The translations under genes and the position numbers were made by a program. Below, one piece after another: positions 44,983-54,259 of a stretch of 64,000 nucleotides of DNA. The notes below the pieces were generated by a model. The model was not told the DNA's origin. It saw nothing but the letters and a program-made list of their open reading frames with translations, and searched no databases. Numbering within the stretch: the stretch's first letter is position 1; every line of letters starts with the position of its first letter. This DNA comes from Methanosarcinales archaeon Methan_01. GTDB taxonomy: Archaea > Halobacteriota > Methanosarcinia > Methanotrichales > Methanotrichaceae. The stretch spans positions 28,143 to 92,142 of the forward strand of contig LUYE01000048.1 of assembly GCA_001602645.1 (NCBI GenBank). Reading direction: 5' to 3'.

Positions 44983-45468
44983 CTATCTTTCATGCCTCGA
45001 ATCGAAGGCGATGAGATACCCGATCGCCCTCTCGGCAAGGGGGTACCTTCGGACCAGCTCCCTGAATCTCCTGTTGTGGCTCGGCTCGATGAGGTGGGAG
45101 AGCTCGTGGACGACGACGTAGTCCTCGACCCACTGGGGCGCGTCCCTCAGCCGGGAGCTGATCCTGATCGTCCCGTCCTCGAGGGTGCAGCTCCCAAACC
45201 TCTTCATCTGTCGGTCGGAGTAGCATATCGATCTCCAGCGGAGGTGGCCGTCGAAGTACTTCTGGTTGAGGTGCTCGGCCCTCCTCTCCAGGTGGGCGTC
45301 GTCCCTCTCCCCCATCTTCTGCGCCATCCTCGCCCGAAACCGCGATACGTGCTCTGTCAGCTCCCGGTCCGATATGGCCGCTGGAGCCATCACCACCAGG
45401 GTACCCTCCACCATCCGGGCCTGGACCGTCTTCTTCCGCCGGGCCGACCTCTTGACGATCACGTCCAT
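44983..45468 (-). CDS. YgjP-like zinc metallopeptidase (DUF45)
   Basis: The 161-aa protein has the HELSH zinc motif followed by IEPSHNRRF (third ligand His about 10 residues on), exactly the DUF45/YgjP pattern (HExxH..ExxHnxxF). The preceding RFGSCTLEDGTIRIS is another family mark. Members are small M48-related or SprT-like proteases of unknown substrate, often next to restriction or helicase genes. The length is shorter than the usual 230 aa because the N-terminal strands are reduced. No signal peptide, so cytoplasmic. Divergent from the next gene. Confidence 0.85.
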   Translation of the reverse strand: MDVIVKRSARRKKTVQARMVEGTLVVMAPAAISDRELTEHVSRFRARMAQKMGERDDAHLERRAEHLNQKYFDGHLRWRSICYSDRQMKRFGSCTLEDGTIRISSRLRDAPQWVEDYVVVHELSHLIEPSHNRRFRELVRRYPLAERAIGYLIAFDSRHER

Positions 45469-45664
45469 CCTACATCTCCACTAATGTGTTGATGTTATGA
45501 TATGAATCTCTTTCGGCGATCGGCCGTTTTGGTCCCCGACCATCCGGGCGACGACCGATTTCCGAGATTAGGATCCCTTCTTAAAAGTTCCTACAAATTG
45601 TGAAAACATCTCAAACAAATACATATTAAGCCGACTCCAAAACAACTTCAAGAGGCGGTGAGGT

Positions 45665-45991
45665 ATGCAGGCAAGAGATTTGATAGATTGCGATGGAGAT
45701 TCTGAGGCGGGCGAAGTCTTCTGCGTCGTATCGAACGTGATCTACGGCCCCAACTTCTCCTGGGTCGTCTCCGGCTCCTCCGACGGGGAGGTGGTGATGA
45801 AGATCACCGGCTGCCCCCTCCTGAAGGAGGCGATGGAGATCGGAGCGGATTATGGGGGGCTGGCCGGGACCTGCCAGGAGTACGTGAGGTCCGCCGTCGA
45901 GAACCTCAACCCCCGATGCACCTCCAGGTACACCAAGTGCATGTGCTCCGGCGACGACTGCTGCGAGAACGTGATCGGAGCCCGGCCGTGA
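45665..45991 (+). CDS. Small cysteine-rich protein of unknown function
   Basis: The 108-aa product contains nine cysteines, most near the end (TCQEY, NPRCTSRYTKCMCSGDDCCENV). AAGAGGCGGTGAGGT precedes the ATG as a ribosome site and AATACATATTAAG upstream looks like a TATA box. The centre (GCPLLKEAMEIGADYGGLAGTCQEYV) recalls C-terminal parts of thiazoline-carboxylate hydrolase or V4R-like proteins, but this is weak. The terminal Cys cluster may hold zinc or an Fe-S cluster. No partner gene is apparent. Confidence 0.6.
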   Translation: MQARDLIDCDGDSEAGEVFCVVSNVIYGPNFSWVVSGSSDGEVVMKITGCPLLKEAMEIGADYGGLAGTCQEYVRSAVENLNPRCTSRYTKCMCSGDDCCENVIGARP

Positions 45992-46153
45992 TGGAGAGAC
46001 CTTCTGCTCAGCTCTCCCCTCCAGAGGTTGAAGGAAAGGATAGCGCCCCTGAAGCTCTCCCCGACATGAGGCCGAAACCCTTGGAGGGGCCTTGCGACCG
46101 GGGGCTCCGGGAGCCTCCGGCATAAAACTGCCCCATCAAATCTTCGTTCAGCC

Positions 46154-46933
46154 CTAATGGTCGTATATGTACCAGTAGATCGCCCCTACGAAGAGCCCGC
46201 CGCCGACGATGTTCCCCAGGGTCACCGGGATCAGGTTGACGATGAAGAAGTCGGCCCAGGTGACGGCGGCCCCGTACATGATCCCCGCGGGGATGAAGAA
46301 CATGTTGGCGACGCTGTGCTCAAACCCGATGGCGACGAAGGCCATGATCGGAAACCAGACCCCAAAGATCTTGCTCGCGACGTCGTCGGAGGCGATGGCG
46401 AGCCAGACGGCGAGGCAGACGAGCCAGTTGCACCCGACCCCCTTGAAGAAGAGGGGCCAGAACCCTTGGGAGACCTTCGCCTCGGCGATGCCGGTGATGC
46501 TCGAAAGCCATGGATCGGAGGCGAAGAGGCCGGTCATATAGGTGAGGAAGAGAACGACGAACAGCGAGCCGATGAGGTTCCCGACGTAGGAGAACGTCCA
46601 GTTCCTCGCGAGCCCCGACCAGGACGCCTTCCCGGAGAGGACCGCTGGGATGCAGCAGGCGGTGTTGCCGGTGAAGAGCTCCGCTCCAGCCACCACCACC
46701 AGGATGAGCCCCACCGGGAAGACGGCCCCGAAGATGAACTTCTGGAGCCCGGGATTTGCCAGCTTGATATCGGGGACCCCCCCGCCGACGATCACCGCCA
46801 GGAGCCCTCCGAAGGCGATGAAGGCTCCGGCGAGAAAACCGAGAGCCAGAAGAGGTCCCATGGCCATACCGATCTTGTTGCATCCGATGTTGTCGACCGA
46901 GCAGGTCGTCTCCTTTGGCGATTTGAATCCCAT
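46154..46933 (-). CDS. fdhC: Formate/nitrite transporter family protein (FdhC-like)
   Basis: The 259-aa protein matches the FNT family in length, with six membrane helices and paired half-helix motifs (GAELFTGNTACC and a FEHSVANMFFIPAG stretch). The central histidine of the second motif (GFEHSVANMF) is the conserved pore residue. In methanogens FdhC takes up formate. It lies directly downstream of the NfnB/GltD-like gene on the same strand and close to the divergent formate dehydrogenase gene, which makes formate the most likely substrate. Direction of transport is not fixed; export is possible. Confidence 0.88.
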   Translation of the reverse strand: MGFKSPKETTCSVDNIGCNKIGMAMGPLLALGFLAGAFIAFGGLLAVIVGGGVPDIKLANPGLQKFIFGAVFPVGLILVVVAGAELFTGNTACCIPAVLSGKASWSGLARNWTFSYVGNLIGSLFVVLFLTYMTGLFASDPWLSSITGIAEAKVSQGFWPLFFKGVGCNWLVCLAVWLAIASDDVASKIFGVWFPIMAFVAIGFEHSVANMFFIPAGIMYGAAVTWADFFIVNLIPVTLGNIVGGGLFVGAIYWYIYDH

Positions 46934-46997
46934 CGATCATTCTCCCTGAAATCTATCTCATCTCAAAGACGGACCATATGAAAAATGGTGGTTATAG

Positions 46998-47040
46998 GCC
47001 CCTCGAGCCCCAAGCCACCCTCAGGCCGAGCTCGAGGGGC
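46998..47040 (-). terminator. Perfect 11-bp stem-loop between nfnB-like gene and fdhC
   Basis: GCCCCTCGAGC (46998-47008) pairs exactly with GCTCGAGGGGC (47030-47040) around 21 bases. It lies downstream of the nfnB-like stop and upstream of fdhC, so it may terminate part of the transcription or lower fdhC expression. Confidence 0.45.
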
Positions 47041-47087
47041 TGAGAGATCCAGCCTCGTCCAGGCCGAGGACCCAAGCCGGATAAGGC

Positions 47088-48512
47088 TTAGCTGGACCAA
47101 GGCCCATCCTCTCGGAGCCAGCGGTCGATGTCCTCGGCCGCCCTCTTCCCGGCGCCCATGGCGCTGATGACGGTGGCGCCGCCGGTGGTTATGTCCCCTC
47201 CGGCCCAGACCCCCTTCCGGGAGGTCCTCCCGGCGTCGTCGACGACTATGGTGCCCCACCGGGTCGTCTCGAGCCCCGGGGTGTTCCCCGGGACGAGGGG
47301 GTTTGGGGTGGTCCCGACGGCGATGATGACGGTGTCGACGTCGACGATCCTCTCGGAGCCCTTCTCGACGACGGGCCTCCGCCTCCCGCTCTCATCCGGC
47401 TCGCCGAGGACCATCCTCACCACCTCCATCCCCGCCACCCTCCCCCGGTCGTCTGCCACAAACCGGGTGGGGTTTGTCAGGAAGTCGAAGATCACCCCCT
47501 CCTCCTTGGCGTTCTCGATCTCCTCTAGCCTCGCCGGCATCTCCGCCTCCGACCGGCGGTATACCACGTGGACCGCCTCCGCCCCCAGCCTGACGGCGCA
47601 CCTCGCCGCGTCCATGGCGACGTTCCCGCCGCCGACGACCGCCACCCTCTTCCCCTGCCTGATGGGGGTGTCGTACTCGGGGAACCGGTAGGCCTTCATC
47701 AGGTTGACCCGGGTGAGGTACTCGTTGGCGGAGTAGACGCCGTTGAGGTTCTCGCCGGGGACATTGAGGAAGCGGGGCGCTCCGGCGCCGATGCCGAGGA
47801 ATACGGCATCAAAGCCGTTCTTCAGAAGCTCATCGACCTGGACGAGCCTCCCCACCACCGAGTCGAGCTCGAAGGTGACCCCGAGGCTCTTGACGTACTC
47901 GACCTCCGACCGGACGATCTCCTTGGGGAGGCGAAACTCCGGGATCCCGTATATCAGAACCCCCCCGGCGTCGTGGAGCGCCTCAAAGACGGTGACCTGG
48001 TGGCCCATCCTGGCGAGGTCGGCGGCGGCGGTGATCCCCGCGGGGCCGGCGCCGACGACCGCCACCCTCTTCCCCCTCGGAGGCTTGGCCGACGAGCGGG
48101 ACCCCTCCGGGAGGGCGTTCTTCGACTCCCAGTCGGCGACGAACCTCTCCAGACGTCCGATGGCGATGGGAGCGCCCTTCTTCCCCAGGACGCACCGGCT
48201 CTCGCACTGGACCTCCTGGGGGCAGACCCGTCCGCATATCCCGGGGAGGCTGTTTTTGGCCTTGATCGTCGAGACGGCCTCCACCATATCGCCATCTCGG
48301 ACCGCCCTTATAAAAGCCGGGATATCTATCCCCACTGGACAGCCGTCCATACATCTCGGGTTCTTGCACTGGAGGCACCTCTCGGCCTCTTCCGCGGCCT
48401 GATCCTCGGCGTAGCCGAGAGCCACCTCGGAGAAGTTGTGCCGCCGCTCCTCCGGAGACTGCTTGGGCATCGATACCCGGTTCAGGTTCAGCTTCTTCTT
48501 ATTATCAGACAT
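47088..48512 (-). CDS. NfnB/GltD-like NAD(P)H flavoprotein subunit
   Basis: From ATG 48512 (GGGGTAAG ahead) the 474-aa product has the N-terminal Fe-S region of glutamate-synthase small subunits (CLQCKNPRCMDGCPVGIDIP and GICGRVCPQEVQCESRC), then FAD (VAVVGAGPAGITAAADLA) and NAD(P)H (VVGGGNVAMDAARCA) binding folds. It could be the NADPH subunit of glutamate synthase or NfnB of a bifurcating transhydrogenase. A matching NfnA-like gene (51697-52614) lies across the divergent promoter, and an FMN glutamate synthase lies 6 kb further on; both partners are possible. The longer track start (48578) is less likely. Confidence 0.85.
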   Translation of the reverse strand: MSDNKKKLNLNRVSMPKQSPEERRHNFSEVALGYAEDQAAEEAERCLQCKNPRCMDGCPVGIDIPAFIRAVRDGDMVEAVSTIKAKNSLPGICGRVCPQEVQCESRCVLGKKGAPIAIGRLERFVADWESKNALPEGSRSSAKPPRGKRVAVVGAGPAGITAAADLARMGHQVTVFEALHDAGGVLIYGIPEFRLPKEIVRSEVEYVKSLGVTFELDSVVGRLVQVDELLKNGFDAVFLGIGAGAPRFLNVPGENLNGVYSANEYLTRVNLMKAYRFPEYDTPIRQGKRVAVVGGGNVAMDAARCAVRLGAEAVHVVYRRSEAEMPARLEEIENAKEEGVIFDFLTNPTRFVADDRGRVAGMEVVRMVLGEPDESGRRRPVVEKGSERIVDVDTVIIAVGTTPNPLVPGNTPGLETTRWGTIVVDDAGRTSRKGVWAGGDITTGGATVISAMGAGKRAAEDIDRWLREDGPWSS

Positions 48513-48943
48513 CTTACCCCGCTTCGATATGCTGATGCTCTCCCGGCTCTTCGGATGACGCCGTCCTGCCGCCGTCAAAGTTCTTCGTGGTGGCCCCCCT
48601 CCGCCTCGACTGAAGCGGCGACAGATGGGGGACCCTCTGGCTTGCTGCCATCGAAATCCTCCTTTCGATGGGCTGTGGCATTCAACCTAATCCAGGATAT
48701 TTAAATCTTTTCGGTTTTCGCCTCCGGAGTCCCACGATCGCCACCGGGCGAAACCCTTTTTGGAGTAGACCTCACCGAGCCGGACTGACCTTTCCGGCTC
48801 ATCAGTACATATATGTTGCCTACCCTGACGTCCATCGCCCCGTTTGATTCAAATACACCATCGAGAAGTTCCATTTCAAGCAGAAAATCGAGAGCAACAT
48901 AGAAATATGACGACGGAACTCCTAAAACTGCGCGGTGGTGTAA
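48513..48943. other. Divergent control region between nfnB-like gene and formate dehydrogenase
   Basis: This 431-base region has no convincing ORF. For the minus-strand gene it offers AAAGATTTAAATATCC near 48695-48710 as a TATA-like box, some 185 bases before the start. For the plus side CAGTACATATATGTTG near 48802 contains the palindrome ACATATATGT, and AGAAATATGA lies near 48901. Shared control of the two sides is plausible. Confidence 0.5.
48695..48710 (-). promoter_or_regulatory. TATA-like box of the nfnB-like gene
   Basis: On the minus strand AAAGATTTAAATATCC is the best AT-rich match in this divergent region and gives a leader of about 160 bases. Confidence 0.3.
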
Positions 48944-51694
48944 GTGGACGAGATCGCCCTAACCATTGATGGACGGAAGGTCAGGACCAGGAGAGGAGCC
49001 ACGGTGCTGGAAGCTGCCCGAGGGGCTGGGGTCTACATACCAGCTTTATGCGACCATCCGGACCTAGCGCCCATCGGATCGTGCAAGCTCTGCATCGTCG
49101 AGATCGAGGGAGAGAGCCTCCGCCCCACCTCCTGCACCACCCTGGCCGAGGAGGGGATGGTGATCCTGACCAGGACGGAGGAGCTCCAGGAGATGCGCCG
49201 ATCCGCCCTGGAGATGATCCTCGCCATCACCCACCACCCGACGAGCTGCCTATTCTGCGATCGGAAGGAGGACTGCTCCGACCTCCGGGAGTGCATGAGA
49301 AAGTTTCCCGTGGCGGTGGGGTGCAAATACTGTCCCAACGACGGCCGATGCGAGCTGCAGGATGTGGTGGAGTACGTCGGCCTGGAGAGGATCAGGTACG
49401 AAACGAGCTACCGAAACCAGCCAGTCCTCCGGGAGCCCTTCTTCGACCGCGACTACAACCTCTGCATCCTCTGCAGCCGGTGCGTCAGGACCTGCCAGGA
49501 GGTGAGGGGGGAGGGGGTCCTCACCTTCGACGTCAACTACCATCACCACCACACCATCGGGCCGGTCTCCCTCTTCGAGTCGGAGTGCAAGTTCTGCGGC
49601 GCCTGCGTCGACGTCTGTCCTACGGGGGCGCTCTTCGCCAGGGCCGAGAGGTGGGGGAGGCCCGAGGAGACCGTCACCACCGTCTGCCCCTTCTGCGGCG
49701 TCGGCTGCGTCATGGAGCTCGGCGTTCTGGACGGACACATCGTCACGATCCGGGGGAAGAGGGGCGAGACCCCGAACAATGGCCAGCTCTGCGTCAAGGG
49801 GAGGTTCGGCCTCGACTTCGTCGAGAGCCCTGAGCGGCTGAAGACCCCCCTCATCCGGAAGGAGGGAGAGCTCGTCCCCTCCACCTGGGAGGAGGCGCTC
49901 TCGGTCGTCGTCGATAGGTTCTCCCGCGCCAAAGGCGATCGCTTCGCCCTCCTCTCCTCCGCCAAATGCACCAACGAGGAGAACTACCTCGCCCAGAAGC
50001 TCGCGCGGCTGGTGATGGAGACGAACAACGTCGACCACTGCGCCCGGCTCTGTCACGCCTCCACCGTCGCCGCCCTGGCGGCGACCTTCGGGAGCGGGGC
50101 GATGACCAACTCCATCGAGGAGCTGGCGGACGCGAGGTGCATCCTGATCATAGGATCGAACACCACCGAGCAGCATCCCGTCATCGCCCTCAGGATCAAG
50201 GAGGCGAAGAGGAGGGGCGCGAAGATCATCGTCGCCAACCCCCGGTGGATCGAGCTCTGTAAATTTGCAGACGTATGGTTGAGACAGACCCCGGGGACCG
50301 ACGTCCCCCTCATCCTCTCCCTCTGCAAGGTGATCCTGGTGGAGGGGCTCCTCGACGAGGAGTTCATCGAGGAGAGGTGCGAGGGGTTCGAGGAGTTCCG
50401 GGAGTCCCTTGCCGCCTTATCCCTGGAGGAGGCTGCCACCATCACCGGCGTCGAGGTCGGTCTGATCGAGGAGGCGGCCCGGATCTACGCCTCGAGCGGC
50501 CCCTCGTCGATCGTCTACTCCATGGGGATAACCCAGCACTCCCACGGCACCGAGAACATCCTCGCCCTCGCAGACCTTGCGATGATGACCGGAAACCTCG
50601 GAAAGCCCTCCAGCGGCATAAACCCCCTCCGGGGCCAGAACAACGTCCAGGGGGCGTGCGACATGGGCGCCCTCCCCAACGTCTTCCCAGGCTACCAGGC
50701 GGTGACGAACGACGACCTGAGGAGGAAGTTTGAGGCGCGTTGGGGAAGAGAGCTCCCGAAGAGGCCGGGGCTCACCCTGATGGAGATCTTCAACGCCGTC
50801 CACGACGGAGCCGTCGACGTCCTTTACATCATCGGCGAGAACCCCCAGATCAGCGACCCCGACGCCGCCCACGTCGCCGAGGCGCTGGAGAAGGTCGACT
50901 TCCTCGTCGTCCAGGAGATCTTCCTATCGGAGACGGCGAGGCATGCCGACGTGGTTCTTCCGGCCACGAGCTTCGCCGAGAAGGACGGGACCTTCACCAA
51001 CACCGAGCGGCGGGTCCAGAGGGTGAGGCGGGCGGTCCCGCCGCCGGGGGAGGCGAGGCCCGACTGGATGATCCTCTCGGAGATCGGGAGGAGGATGGGG
51101 TACGCGGATCAGTTCTCCTACTCCCACCCCTCGGAGATCATGGCGGAGATCGCCCCCCTCACCCCCAGCTACGGCGGGATCGGCTACGAGAGGATCGCGG
51201 GAGCTGGGCTCCAGTGGCCTTGCCCCAGCCCCGGCCACCCCGGGACGAAGTACCTCCACAAAGACGGCTTCACCCGGGGTAAGGGGCTCTTCACCCCCCT
51301 ATCATACCGCCCCTCGGCGGAGCTCCCCGACGGAGATTACCCCTTCATCCTCACCACCGGGAGGGTCCTCTGCCACTTCCACACCGGAACGATGACGAGG
51401 AAGGTGGCAGGCCTGAACTACCTCAGGGGCGAGGAGCTGGTGGAGATAAACCCCGGGGACGGGGAGGCCCTGGGGATCGAGGATGGCGACCTGGTGGAGG
51501 TCGCCTCCCGGAGGGGGAAGGTGAGGGCGAAGGCGAGGCTGACGGAGAAGTCGTCCCCGGGAGTCGTCTTCATGACCTTCCACTTCGCCGAGACCCCCAC
51601 CAACGTCCTGACGAACCCGGCCCTAGACCCCGTCGCCAAGATCCCCGAGCTGAAGGTCTGCGCCGTCAGCCTATCCAAAGCGGTTGGTGATTGA
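48944..51694 (+). CDS. NuoG-like formate dehydrogenase catalytic subunit (Mo/W-bis-MGD)
   Basis: The 916-aa protein begins at GTG with GGTGGTG ahead. It joins a NuoG-type N-terminus (2Fe-2S cysteines about residues 34-62, CKYCPNDGRCELQ, two 4Fe-4S motifs CILCSRCVRTC and CKFCGACVDVC) to a formate-dehydrogenase body with its own 4Fe-4S (CPFCGVGC). Cys370 and His371 in ARLCHAS occupy the active-site pair where other enzymes have selenocysteine-histidine. The C-terminus is a MGD-binding domain ending near FMTFHFAETPTNVLT. It can oxidise formate or reduce CO2. No F420-type FdhB is nearby; the next gene encodes an NfnA-like partner. Confidence 0.88.
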   Translation: MDEIALTIDGRKVRTRRGATVLEAARGAGVYIPALCDHPDLAPIGSCKLCIVEIEGESLRPTSCTTLAEEGMVILTRTEELQEMRRSALEMILAITHHPTSCLFCDRKEDCSDLRECMRKFPVAVGCKYCPNDGRCELQDVVEYVGLERIRYETSYRNQPVLREPFFDRDYNLCILCSRCVRTCQEVRGEGVLTFDVNYHHHHTIGPVSLFESECKFCGACVDVCPTGALFARAERWGRPEETVTTVCPFCGVGCVMELGVLDGHIVTIRGKRGETPNNGQLCVKGRFGLDFVESPERLKTPLIRKEGELVPSTWEEALSVVVDRFSRAKGDRFALLSSAKCTNEENYLAQKLARLVMETNNVDHCARLCHASTVAALAATFGSGAMTNSIEELADARCILIIGSNTTEQHPVIALRIKEAKRRGAKIIVANPRWIELCKFADVWLRQTPGTDVPLILSLCKVILVEGLLDEEFIEERCEGFEEFRESLAALSLEEAATITGVEVGLIEEAARIYASSGPSSIVYSMGITQHSHGTENILALADLAMMTGNLGKPSSGINPLRGQNNVQGACDMGALPNVFPGYQAVTNDDLRRKFEARWGRELPKRPGLTLMEIFNAVHDGAVDVLYIIGENPQISDPDAAHVAEALEKVDFLVVQEIFLSETARHADVVLPATSFAEKDGTFTNTERRVQRVRRAVPPPGEARPDWMILSEIGRRMGYADQFSYSHPSEIMAEIAPLTPSYGGIGYERIAGAGLQWPCPSPGHPGTKYLHKDGFTRGKGLFTPLSYRPSAELPDGDYPFILTTGRVLCHFHTGTMTRKVAGLNYLRGEELVEINPGDGEALGIEDGDLVEVASRRGKVRAKARLTEKSSPGVVFMTFHFAETPTNVLTNPALDPVAKIPELKVCAVSLSKAVGD

Positions 51695-51696
51695 AT

Positions 51697-52614
51697 ATGT
51701 ACCAGATAGTCGAGAAGGAGGCCCTCGTCCCCAACATCATCTACCTGAAGATCAGGGCCCCCAAGGTCGCAAAAGTCGCCCGCCCTGGCCAGTTTGTGAT
51801 CATCAGGGTCGACGAGACCGGCGAGAGGATCCCGATGGGCCTCTCCGGCTGGGACGAAAGAGAGGGGACGATCGAGATCGTCTTCTACGTCCTGGGAACG
51901 TCCACCATGAAGCTCGGGACCTTGCGGGTGGGGGACTCCGTCCTCAACCTCGCGGGCCCCCTGGGGACCCCCACCGAGGTCGGCAACTTCGGTACGGTGA
52001 TCTGTGCCTGCGGCTGCTTCGGGATCGGCCCCTCCATGCCCCTGATAAAGGCCCTCAAGGAGGCGGGAAACCGGGTGATAACCGCGGTGGAGGGGCGGAG
52101 CCGGGAGTTCATCTTCTGGGGAGATAGGTTGAAAGAGGCGAGCGACGAGGTCGTGATCCTGGCGGGGGACGGAAGCTGCGGCGAGGCGGGGTGGACGAAC
52201 GACTTCATCAAACGGCGGCTCGTGGAGGAGAGGATCGACCGGATCTTCGTCCACGGCTGCCCCTTCATGATGATGGAGGCGGCGAAGGCGAGCAAGCCCT
52301 TCGGGGTCAAGACGATCGTCAGCCTCACCCCCTTGATGGTAGACGGGACCGGGATGTGCGGAGCCTGCCGGGTCGAGGTGGGGGGAGAGACGAAGTTCGC
52401 CTGCGTTGACGGCCCGGACTTCGACGGCCACCAGGTCAACTGGGAGACCCTCTCCCTCCGACTCCGCCAGTTCATCCCCGAGGAGGACAGGTCCTCCATG
52501 CTCTGGGAGCGGGATAACTGGCACAGGCTGGTGGAGCTGGCGCCCCAGGCTCTGAACCCCACCCTGGGGAGGTCCGAGGAGAGGAATAAGAAGAAGGCGG
52601 CCTGCTCCAGCTAA
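51697..52614 (+). CDS. NfnA/SudB-like ferredoxin-NAD(P)+ reductase subunit
   Basis: From ATG 51697 the product is 305 aa; a TTG at 51691 overlapping the previous stop is the other option. It is an FNR-like fold with an RPGQFVIIR FAD site, GCFGIGPS as the NAD(P) loop, and a C-terminal 2Fe-2S site (Cys221, Cys224, about Cys236 in GTGMCGACR and FACVDG, with CPF upstream). This matches NfnA, SudB and PyrK-like subunits. A C-terminal extension of about 35 residues ends KKAACSS. It is coupled to the formate dehydrogenase gene, which supports a formate dehydrogenase-Nfn complex with the divergent NfnB-like protein. Confidence 0.85.
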   Translation: MYQIVEKEALVPNIIYLKIRAPKVAKVARPGQFVIIRVDETGERIPMGLSGWDEREGTIEIVFYVLGTSTMKLGTLRVGDSVLNLAGPLGTPTEVGNFGTVICACGCFGIGPSMPLIKALKEAGNRVITAVEGRSREFIFWGDRLKEASDEVVILAGDGSCGEAGWTNDFIKRRLVEERIDRIFVHGCPFMMMEAAKASKPFGVKTIVSLTPLMVDGTGMCGACRVEVGGETKFACVDGPDFDGHQVNWETLSLRLRQFIPEEDRSSMLWERDNWHRLVELAPQALNPTLGRSEERNKKKAACSS

Positions 52615-52996
52615 GGCCGTTTCACAACGTAATTCGAGACGAAATATTTCTGGTCAGATCTCTCATCTGACCAGCTCTATCCTCGTGGCGAACTTGTGAG
52701 GGGATGCCGCCACAGCCTCTACGTCGCCGATGATCCCCAAGCTCTCGGCATCCTCGAGGTGGAACCAGGACGCCTCCTCCAAGCCGGTCGATGGCCTCCT
52801 CGGGGGTGGCGCGCCTATGATAGTATATGTCATCCCCATGAGGAATGCCCATTCCTCCAGCCGATCTGGCGCGAAGGGGGAGAGGACGAGGCGAGGATGA
52901 AAAAAAGAGGGCAAATTGGGAGGATCGGATCCTCCCCGGCGATCATATTGTGAGCCTTCCCGTTTATTCTCCTCTGGTTGGTGAGAAGGAAGGCGG
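52615..52996. other. Gap between the NfnA-like gene and glutamate dehydrogenase
   Basis: A 382-base gap. One minus-strand frame (52663-52839) is listed separately as a weak small-protein candidate. The rest shows nothing more than short AT-rich patches. Confidence 0.4.
52663..52839 (-). CDS. Weak candidate 58-aa protein or decayed fragment
   Basis: MGMTYTIIG and WFHLEDAESLGIIGDVEAVAASPHKFATRIELVR have normal amino-acid composition and read like the end of a real protein. A neighbouring frame has ATPEEAIDRL, so a frameshift relic of a small protein is an alternative. The ribosome site is poor. No family is recognised. Confidence 0.25.
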   Translation of the reverse strand: MGMTYTIIGAPPPRRPSTGLEEASWFHLEDAESLGIIGDVEAVAASPHKFATRIELVR

Positions 52997-54259
52997 CTAC
53001 TCTGTCCCGACCCAGCCGCGGATCCTCATCGCCTCGACGACGCGGCTGACGGCTACGACGTAGGCCGCCTGGCGCATATTGATCTTGTAAACCCTGGAGG
53101 TCTCGAGGACGGAGTGGTAGGCCCGGGTCATCCTGGCGTCGAGCTTCTTTCGGACCTCTTCGACGTCCCAGCAGTACCGGTCGATGTTCTGGACCATCTC
53201 GAAGTAGGAGACGGTGACGCCTCCGGCGTTGCAGAGGAAGTCGGGGATGACGTGGACCCCCTTATTGTGGAGGATCTCATCCGCCTCGGGGGTGGTGGGG
53301 CCGTTGGCGAGCTCCGCGACGATCTTCGCCTTTATCCTGGGGGCGTTCTCCTTGGTGATGACGTTCTCGAGGGCGGCGACGATCAGGATGTCGACGTCGA
53401 GCTCCAGGAGCTCCTCGTTGGTGATCTTGGCCGTCGTCTTCCTCGGGGAATTGACGACGGTGCAGGTATCTTTCTTGACGCTGCAGGCGAGCTCCAGATC
53501 GAGGCCGTCCTTGTTGTATATCCCGCCCTTGGAGTCGCTGATCGCCACCACCTTGGATCCGAAGAGCTCCCGGCAGAGGAAGGAGGCATGGCACCCGGCG
53601 TTCCCGTATCCCTGGATGGCGACCGTTGCCCGAGAGAGGTCGATCCCCAGCTCCTTAGCCGCCTCGCGGATGGTGAACATGCCGCCCCGGGCCGTGGCGT
53701 CGTCGCGGCCGCAGGAGCCGCCTATGCAGAGGGGCTTTCCGGTGATGCAGCCGAACTCGTTCTTCCCCGTGATCTTCGAGTACTCGTCCATCATCCAGGC
53801 CATGATCTGGGGGGTGGTGTAGACGTCGGGGGCGGGGACGTCCTTATCGGGGCCTATGAACTGCCAGATTCGGTCGATGTACCCCCTGCTGAGCCGCTCC
53901 AGCTCATCCTGGGAGAGCTCCTTGGGGTTGCAGATGACGCCGCCCTTCCCCCCGCCGAGGGGGAGGTCGAGGAGGGAGCACTTCCAGGTCATCCAGGCGG
54001 CGAGGGCCCGGACGGTGTCGATAGTCTCATCGGGGTGGAACCTGATCCCCCCCTTCGTCGGCCCCTTTGCGTCGTTGTACTGGACCCGGAACCCCTGGAA
54101 GACCTTGGTGCTTCCATCGTCCATCCGGACAGGAATGGCGACGTGAAGCTCTCGCATGGGGTGCTTCAGCACCTCGCTGACGCCGTCACTCAAATTCATT
54201 ATTTTTGCACAGTTATCCAGCTGCTCTTTAGCTATCTCAAATGGGTTGAGTTCTGCCAT
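52997..54259 (-). CDS. gdhA: NAD(P)-dependent glutamate dehydrogenase
   Basis: The 420-aa protein is a full-length Glu/Leu dehydrogenase. Substrate and catalytic marks are [16 protein letters not shown] (catalytic lysine region) and PAPDVYT. The dinucleotide fold shows [10 protein letters not shown]. It interconverts 2-oxoglutarate plus ammonium with glutamate. A TATA-like CATAAATAAATG lies about 100 bases ahead of the start on the minus strand. The neighbouring glutamate synthase gene (upstream on the same strand) and GlnK at the far left show an ammonium-assimilation theme. Confidence 0.95.
   Translation of the reverse strand: MAELNPFEIAKEQLDNCAKIMNLSDGVSEVLKHPMRELHVAIPVRMDDGSTKVFQGFRVQYNDAKGPTKGGIRFHPDETIDTVRALAAWMTWKCSLLDLPLGGGKGGVICNPKELSQDELERLSRGYIDRIWQFIGPDKDVPAPDVYTTPQIMAWMMDEYSKITGKNEFGCITGKPLCIGGSCGRDDATARGGMFTIREAAKELGIDLSRATVAIQGYGNAGCHASFLCRELFGSKVVAISDSKGGIYNKDGLDLELACSVKKDTCTVVNSPRKTTAKITNEELLELDVDILIVAALENVITKENAPRIKAKIVAELANGPTTPEADEILHNKGVHVIPDFLCNAGGVTVSYFEMVQNIDRYCWDVEEVRKKLDARMTRAYHSVLETSRVYKINMRQAAYVVAVSRVVEAMRIRGWVGTE

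Noticed and set aside
45991-46125. 44-codon ORF overlapping the stop of the cysteine-rich gene (ATG at the TGA)
   Set aside because: Pro/Glu-rich composition and no pattern; the end contains a GGCTCCGGGAGCC palindrome, so it is more likely an untranslated tail with a terminator.
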